64,000 bases of DNA from Mercurialis annua. Taxonomy: Eukaryota; Streptophyta; Magnoliopsida; Malpighiales; Euphorbiaceae. The position numbers were made by a program, and so were the translations under genes. The stretch spans positions 41,423,665-41,487,664 of the forward strand of contig NC_065570.1 in the NCBI RefSeq assembly GCF_937616625.2, given 5' to 3'. The notes under the pieces were generated by a model. It saw only the letters and a program-made list of their open reading frames with translations, was not told where the DNA came from and did no database searches. Shown piece by piece: positions 58,440-64,000 of this stretch (its first letter is position 1; the number at the start of each line of letters is the position of its first letter).

Positions 58440-58778
58440 TTGGCAAAAGTACACTTTGGTCCTGGAAACTTTCAAAAGTTGCAATTTAGTCCAAAACTTA
58501 TCCGCGTCCAAATTTTAAACAGTCTCCGATTGACTCGAAACTTTTACCATAAATATTATAAAATATTTCGCGGACTTTGGCGAAATAATTTCTATCTCGG
58601 GATTTATAATTTATATTAATTTTCTAAGCTTTTCCTTCAGATTTCGGTAATTCGCTCGATAAAAATTATTCTAAATTCCCGATATAATTAAATTAGATCC
58701 ATTTTAATTTAATTTATCGGAATCTACAACACGTTTCACGACTTAATTATATTAAAATATTTGGGGTATTACAAATTG

Positions 58779-59421
58779 GCAATATTATACATATACAAAT
58801 GTTTTATGTATTTGCGATTTGAATATTCAACTGTAAATTGTATACTCACTCAGAAATATTTATATTTCTGACCCTCCCCAATGTTGTCCTTTCAGGTTAT
58901 CAAGGTTTGAGGCCGGACTTCCATAATAATTCCGGAAGTCAATGTCAACCATACCTCTTGAGCTGCAAGTAGTTGGGTACGAGAAGTCTGTCTTTCTGTT
59001 TACAGTAGTTCAAACCATTTGGATAAACTTTAATTGAACTAATGTATATAATATATGTTTGAAAAGCTGCGTGTGTTCTAAAATGATATGACCAGTTGTT
59101 TGAGAGCTACACTGGTTTTTTGTTTTTAGCATTTTAGGATTGTATTGGAAACAAGGCAAGTACATCATATGAGATTGATGTTTGCGCTCTGATTTCTTGA
59201 AATACGATCGGAATTTTAAGAACCCAGTTTTCAGAAATGTGTTTTCGTTAAACGAGAAAGGTTTTAATGATGTTTTCTGATAACAGATCATACGCGATGT
59301 ATGATCTTGATTTGCGTAAAATTTATAAAGGTTTTAGGCTTGCTACGGGTTTCGGAGCAACCACTCCCATTCCCTAGCGCCGGTATAGGTTCGAGTTTCG
59401 GGTAGAAGTCGGATCGTGACA
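58779..59421 (+). mobile_element. R3 3' LTR, second part
   Basis: Continues R3 after the R4 duplication and ends GGATCGTGACA. Hairpin A is at 58851-58870 (CAGAAATA, loop TTTA, TATTTCTG). The end block 'cggagcaaccactcccattc' and 'cctagcgccgg' is the reverse complement of the block starting R1 and R4 LTRs. Confidence 0.88.
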
Positions 59422-59622
59422 ATAAGTCTCGGGGAGGTCCACGAACCCGGTCTTTTGATCTGATGCACGATAACCTTACCAGAGGCAAGTAAGGTTATCT
59501 AGTCGGTAGAAAAGGTATTTCCTAGTTGAAATAGGTGGCGACTCCATTTTTCAAACCATTTCCAGATCAAGAAATCAGCTATAAGCTTAGGCAAGCGGCC
59601 CCGAACCCCTCTCTGCACACAA
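59422..59622 (+). mobile_element. Tat-like LTR 3' end (copy C), target of R3
   Basis: Matches 37540-37738 at high similarity ('gtctcggggaggtccacgaa' and 'cccggtcttttg' are shared exactly). The 5' part of this LTR should lie left of R3 but is gone. It ends near ctctgcacaca and is followed by ataggatttaaa, resembling the sequence just after the primer site at 37753. Confidence 0.8.
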
Positions 59623-60686
59623 TAGGATTTAAATTCCGATATCATTAGATGGGTGTGTGAAATTTCAATTCCATTAGAGAGTGTCATAACGCTTCATTTC
59701 AAACCATCACATCCCTTATCTGAAAAGTTTTCCAGATTTTGCATTTCATGATGTTATGTTCAAAAATTAATTATACAAATCGGTTTTGCATGATCTTTAT
59801 GCCATTTTAAAGATGACCTTACATAGTTTTCATATATGTTATTCTTACAAAATTAATTGTCATTCACGTAGTTCGAAAAACATGCCAAAATTTCACAAAA
59901 CACTCAAAAATTCATATTTTTAGAATTGTGTTTTCAACTACCCAACTTTAAATAATCATAACGTTTTAATACTAATCCAAAAATTGTATTTTTTATATTC
60001 TTGTAAAGTTTGAAATACTTTTTTAAAGTATATATAAGTAATAATATTATAAAACACACAATTTAAACATCAAAAATTCATTGAAAGTATAGCAAATTAT
60101 AATGCATATAACATATAAATTTCATTTTTCAAATAACATGAAATTCAATCAATCAAAGCATGTAAATCAACATAAAACTCTGATACTGATGTTAGATTAT
60201 GCGGAAAATAAATAGAATCGTTTTGACATACCTCTTGTTAATTCGACAAGTTTGATTGAATATTATGCACTAAATCTCAAGTATTTTTCTTGTGGCTTTT
60301 AATATACAAATTATACATAAAAAAAGTCTCAAGTATTTTCGCAATGGAAAATACCTATATTCACCACCTAATGTACTCTTTAATTGTATATATTTAAAAA
60401 TAATTCACTTATGCATCAAAAGTTAATTATTTATGTAACATCAATACTCATATATAAGCAAATAGTAAGTGTCCTGAAAAGGTATAAATTTTCATTAAGT
60501 TATCACATTTCATGTAGTTGCAACCTTTTGTGAAAGGTATTACACTTATCTATGCAAATTCATATATGCAATTGGGTCGGGTCAATCCATCATGGACGAT
60601 CCTATCTAAATACTAACATTATACTAAATAAATTATATATAGTTTTAAAATATTTTTTAGTTTTGAAATTTTATTCATCTTAAAAA
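59623..60686. other. AT-rich DNA; possible edge of a Copia-like LTR at 60191
   Basis: No gene. At 60178-60193 'actctgatactgatgttag' resembles a degenerate initiator-Met primer site followed by an LTR start (TGTTAG), which would mean a minus-oriented element to the left and its 5' LTR to the right. 'gggtcgggtcaatccatcat' at about 60575-60595 is typical of plant LTR sequence. Neither LTR end nor coding sequence confirms it. Confidence 0.3.
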
Positions 60687-60995
60687 AGGGTTAATGTCAT
60701 AAAAATTCATCAAGTTTACACGTTTTCTCAATTCAATCACGTTCTTTGAAACTTCTCATAAACATACATCAACTTTCATTTTTTCCCAAATTCATACACG
60801 GTTTTGACGTGTCGGACATTCATTGGTTAAAAATGACTTACACCTTAGCAAATTGCACCAATGAATAAGTGCCACGTCAGAACTGTGGATGAATTTGGAA
60901 AAAAATGAAAGTTAGTGTATGTTTATGAGAAGTTTTAAAAAGGTGATTAAATTGAAAAAAATGTAAAGTTGGTGAATTTTTATGACATTATCCCT
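60687..60995. mobile_element. MITE of about 309 bp with long terminal inverted repeats
   Basis: AGGGTTAATGTCATAAAAAT at the left mirrors the right end (AGGGATAATGTCATAAAAAT in reverse complement). Inverted similarity extends about 100 bp with mismatches, so it could fold back almost completely. A-rich flanks hide the target duplication. Probably Mutator-like. Confidence 0.75.
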
Positions 60996-61152
60996 AAAAA
61001 AATAAAATGTATCCAGGTTTTTTTGCTTTTCTCTTTAGGCGCACTTTAGCATTCTCTCAAATACTAAAATACGCCTTTAAGCAGGCTAAGCAAAAAGAAA
61101 AAAAACGGTTACTCAATCGATTTTTCCTGCTCATGAGGTTGATTCTAGGGTT

Positions 61153-62106
61153 TTGCAAGATCAGGAACCAGAGATTAATGATGATAAGACGAATGAACAA
61201 GAGATGATCACTAATGAAGAGGTTTCTACAATTGTTTCAGTTCAAGATGAAGTAGTTATGGAGGAAAAAATGGAAAACAAGGAGTTCGATGAAATGCCTA
61301 AGAAATGGACAAGTCTCTTTGAATCAAATCGATCCAAAGGAGCAGGTTGTGAGCTCAAATATGTTCCTGCTTCAGTGAAAGATGAGAATACGGTTGCGAC
61401 ATTTCACTTAGATGAGGTCAATGGTGAAATTAATAGATGGCATAATGCAATTGTGGGGACTGTTGTAGGTCTAAAACCTAATTTTTTCAAGATTCGAAGT
61501 TATGCGAATAATAGATGGAATAAGGATGGTGTCCTCCAAGTTCAACAGCTTGATGAGAAATTCTTCTTATTTATCTTTTAATTAGAGGAGGGTAAGCAAG
61601 CTGCACTAAGTGAAAACCCCTTGACTTTTGATCGTAGGCCTTTCCTTCTTCAGCCTTGGAAGCCTAGAATGGTGCTAGATGACATAACTTTTTAGAAACT
61701 TCCAGTTCGGATTCAGCTTACAAATTTCCCTTTTGAATTCTGGTCACCAGGGATGCTGAGTAAGATTGCTAGTGCTATTGGAAGGCCTCTCTATAAAGAT
61801 AAGTGTATTTTGGACAGAGCTAATTGATGAGCATGGGGAGGAATTTAATCAATCAGTTGTATATGAATGGATGCCAACATTCTGTGATCAAAGTAAAAAG
61901 TTTGGACATACTGCATTTCATTGTAAAGTGCAGCAAAAGGAGAACAAAGTCTGGGTTCCTAAAGCTAAAGAGGATCAAAAACCGGAGGAAAAAGATGTTA
62001 CAGGTAATGATAAAGTAAATGAGGTTGGGACTAATACTCTGCAGTTTTGTGATTCAGTTGAAACTTGGACAGAGGTTATTGCCAATAATAAAATCCTGCT
62101 GCAATA
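61153..62106 (+). pseudogene. LINE (L1-type) ORF1 with DUF4283-like region and zinc knuckle, broken
   Basis: An acidic N-terminus is followed by GVLQVQQLDEKFFLFIF, a stop at about 61579, then LTFDRRPFLLQPWKPRM and RIQLTNFPFEFWSPGMLSKI. This is the DUF4283 plus zf-CCHC_4 arrangement of plant L1 ORF1 proteins, which bind element RNA. Another stop at about 61696 and a frameshift near 61765 follow. The knuckle reads YEWMPTFCDQSKKFGHTAFHC: the second Cys is Ser, so zinc binding would fail. It ends TWTEVIANNKILLQ at 62106. Confidence 0.85.
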
Positions 62107-62222
62107 ATTCAAAGTCTGGTGTGTAATCTAAATGGTAGTTAGAGGAGGACTAACATAAAGTATAAAAGAGTTATAGGTGATGGAAGAAGGGTGTTGAACG
62201 AGGGAGAACCCCCTTACAGGGG

Positions 62223-64000
62223 ATGATAGGTTCCTGGAATATAAGGGGTCTCAATGACCCAATAAAACAATCTTAGGTGAAGTCATCGATTGTTAGTAAG
62301 AAGTTGTGTGCTATGGGTATCCTGGAAACTAGAGTTAAACTTATGAATTCTGATATGGTCTGGAGGAATTGCAGTCTTTCTAACTGGACTGTAATAAATA
62401 ATAATAGTTTTTCTGAGTTAGGCAGAATATGGATTGCTTATAACCCTACTGTAATTCAGATTAACATGATATCTTATTCTACTCAGTGTATGCATTGTGC
62501 GGTTAAATGGGAGAATAATGAGTTTTATTGGTCTGTTGTATATGGATCAAATGATGAAAATACTAGGAAAGTGCTTTGGGAGGAGCTGGTTAGTTTTAGT
62601 CTTCAGAATCAAGGTGCTCGGTTGGTTATGGGAGACTTTAATGCAATTACTAATGCGCGGGAGAAATTTTAGAGGTAATGATGGATTTGAGCATAGTGGG
62701 GAGGATTCTTTGTAGTATCTAAATGACTGTAATCTTAGTGAACTAAAGAAGTTTGGTTGTGAGTATACGTGGACTAATAATCAATCTGAAGATGCTCGTA
62801 TTTGGAGGAAGTTGGATAGGGCGATGGTGAATACTAAATTGTTGGATAGTTATTGGGATTCTGATTATAAGGCTTTTAATGCAGGGGGTTTTTGATCATT
62901 CCCCGTTGACAGTTTCCATCAACAAAATTGTCAATGAAGGAGCTAAACCATTCAAGTTTTATAACATGCGGATGGATAATGATTCTTTTGTTGATATTCT
63001 GAAAGATACTTGGAAAACAGATATTGAAGGGCGTGCCATGTTCAATTTAGTGCAGAAACTTAAAAGAATACAGTTCAGATTAAAGGAGCTGAATCGAAAT
63101 CATTTTTTTGATATTACTTTAAAGGTGCAGAAGTGTAAGCGGCTTCTTCAGGATTTGTGGAATAATCTCCAGAAGGACCCTTTAAATGAGGATCTTTTGT
63201 TGGAGGAAAGAGCTGTGTCCATCCACTACAAGAGATGCCTTATGGCAGAAGAGAAGTTCTTAAAGCAAAAATCTAGAATCATATGGCTGAACCTGGGAGA
63301 TAATAATAATAACAAGTTCTTTCATAACTCTGCTAAAGCCAGAAGATGTAGAACAAGACAACAAAGATTAATAATGCTAATGGAAATGAGCTGATATCCC
63401 ATAATGAGATTAGTATTGCTATAGTTGAATTTTATGAGAAGTTGTGGGAAGTCTTATAACAGGAGCCACATTGATGCAACTATTATTGATAGAGGTCCTA
63501 AGCTCAGTGATAGTGATTCTATCAATCTAATATTTACAGTAACTTCAAAGGAAGTGAAATCTGCTATGTTCTCAATTAATGGAGCTGGTTAGTTTTAGTC
63601 TTCAGAACCAAGGTGCTCGGTTGGTTATGGGAGACGTTAATGCAATTACTAATGCTCGGGAGAAAATTGGAGGTAATGATGGATTTGAGCAAAGTGGGGG
63701 GGATTCTCTGCAGTATCTAAATGACTGTAATCTTAGTGAACTAAAGAAGTTTGGTTGTGAGTATACGTGGACTAATAATCAATCTGAAGATGCTCGTATT
63801 TGGAGGAAGTTGGATAGGGCGTTGGTGAATACTAAATTGTTGGATAGTTATGGGGATTCTGATTATAGGGCTCTTAATGCAGGGGGTTTCTGATCATTCC
63901 CCGTTGACTGTTTCCATCAACAAAACTGTTAATGAAGGAGCTAAACCATTCAAGTTTTATAACATGTGGATGAATAATGATTCTTTTGTTGATATTCTGA
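62223..64000 (+). pseudogene. LINE ORF2: endonuclease and start of reverse transcriptase, broken, runs off the window
   Basis: It starts MIGSWNIRGLNDPIKQ, the N-terminus of plant L1 endonucleases, with an in-frame TAG at 62274-62276. It continues GILETRVK, WSVVYGSNDENTRKVLWEEL and VMGDFNAITNAREKF, where GDFNAI is the conserved APE-type motif. A frameshift near 62668 and a TAG near 62714 follow. A linker with HSPLTVSI and KSRIIWLNLGDNN leads to the start of RT (TSKEVKSAMFSINGAG, about 63543-63590). RT is then broken by a duplicate of the endonuclease end (63581 onward). It cannot make active protein. Confidence 0.85.
62582..64000 (+). repeat. Tandem duplication of about 999 bp inside LINE ORF2 (second copy incomplete in window)
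   Basis: 62582-63001 recurs at 63581-64000 with a few percent substitutions and small indels. Copy 1 has GDFNAI and a TAG near 62714; copy 2 has GDVNAI and CAG there. The joint is 'tcaattaatggagctggttag'-like, where RT sequence meets endonuclease sequence with 'ggagctggtt' shared. Confidence 0.9.

Larger units (their letters stand above)
48206..58773 (-). mobile_element. R4: complete but decayed chromovirus, TSD aattg
   Basis: A 10.6 kb element inserted into the R3 LTR, with aattg at 48201-48205 and 58774-58778. LTRs 48206-51400 (with a MITE inside) and 56488-58773, primer site at 56472-56483, polypurine tract at 51401-51417. Its Gag-Pol is closely related to R2 in layout but has many stops and frameshifts. 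LTR divergence is several percent by eye. Older than R1 and R2, younger than R3. Confidence 0.93.
56488..58773 (-). mobile_element. R4 5' LTR (2286 bp)
   Basis: Conserved end block 56488-56560, hairpin A (CAGTATA, loop CGGGAA, TATACTG) at 56899-56918, threefold module near 57130-57210, GTGATCAC at 57280-57287, hairpin B (CCTATTG, loop ACGCC, CAATAGG) at 57293-57311, palindrome array 57831-58010, (TA)25 at 58389-58438. Plus-strand frames through the array are repetitive artefacts. Confidence 0.93.

Overview
This is plant nuclear DNA, most likely from a eudicot, and it is almost entirely a nested pile of transposable elements. I find no host gene, rRNA, tRNA or CRISPR array. The plant assignment rests on Ty3/gypsy chromovirus and Tat-type retroelements, Copia-like LTR sequence, plant L1-type LINE pieces with zf-RVT and DUF4283-like domains, and hAT-like and Mutator-like MITEs.

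Layout. Names are mine: R1 to R4 are Tekay/Del-type chromovirus-like elements and T is a Tat-type element. 1-4106: old sequence with two degenerate minisatellites and a Tat-like LTR end. 4112-13615: R1, minus strand, TSD attag, 2.5 kb LTRs, only a gag-like ORF and no pol. 13621-19325: old AT-rich DNA with two MITEs, a LINE 3' fragment and a decayed R2-related LTR piece. 19326-20275 and on to 36459: the integrase C-terminus of T (plus strand) followed by a broken antisense ORF, cut by R2. 21176-34397: R2, minus strand, TSD ccctc, 3.1 kb LTRs and an intact 1655-residue Gag-Pol, in a rearranged state. 36803-37738: LTR of T, followed by PBS, leader and a broken Tat pol to 42599, itself cut by a hAT MITE. 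42600-44570: Copia-like LTR. 44571-59421: R3, plus strand, 3' half only, split by R4. 48206-58773: R4, minus strand, TSD aattg, decayed Gag-Pol, with a 1 kb Mutator-like MITE in one LTR. 59422-60995: Tat LTR end, unassigned AT-rich DNA and a MITE. 61100-64000: a broken L1-type LINE with an internal 1 kb tandem duplication.

Relative age follows from the nesting. R4 is younger than R3, which is younger than a Tat LTR; R2 is younger than T; R1 is younger than another Tat LTR. R2 has an intact reading frame and nearly identical LTR copies, so it is the youngest. R1 is also young, with LTRs differing by well under 1-2% by eye.

The most interesting signal is not a gene. The four chromovirus-like families share an LTR layout in which symmetry is kept while sequence changes. 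(a) Clusters of short palindromes, mostly with a CGNNCG centre but different arms, occur in every family. (b) A 7-bp hairpin with a 5-nt loop is paired in all four, with a compensatory change in R2. (c) Beside it an 8-bp palindrome reads GTGATCAC in three families and GTGCGCAC in R2. (d) A second hairpin nearer the LTR end has arms that change together. In R3 the palindromes sit inside a closing stem, like a multi-branch fold. This looks like a selected RNA or DNA structure module. The other notable item is the R2 locus, which looks like a recombinant between a solo-LTR allele and a full-length allele, with a templated filler at the junction, or an assembly chimera of those two haplotypes.
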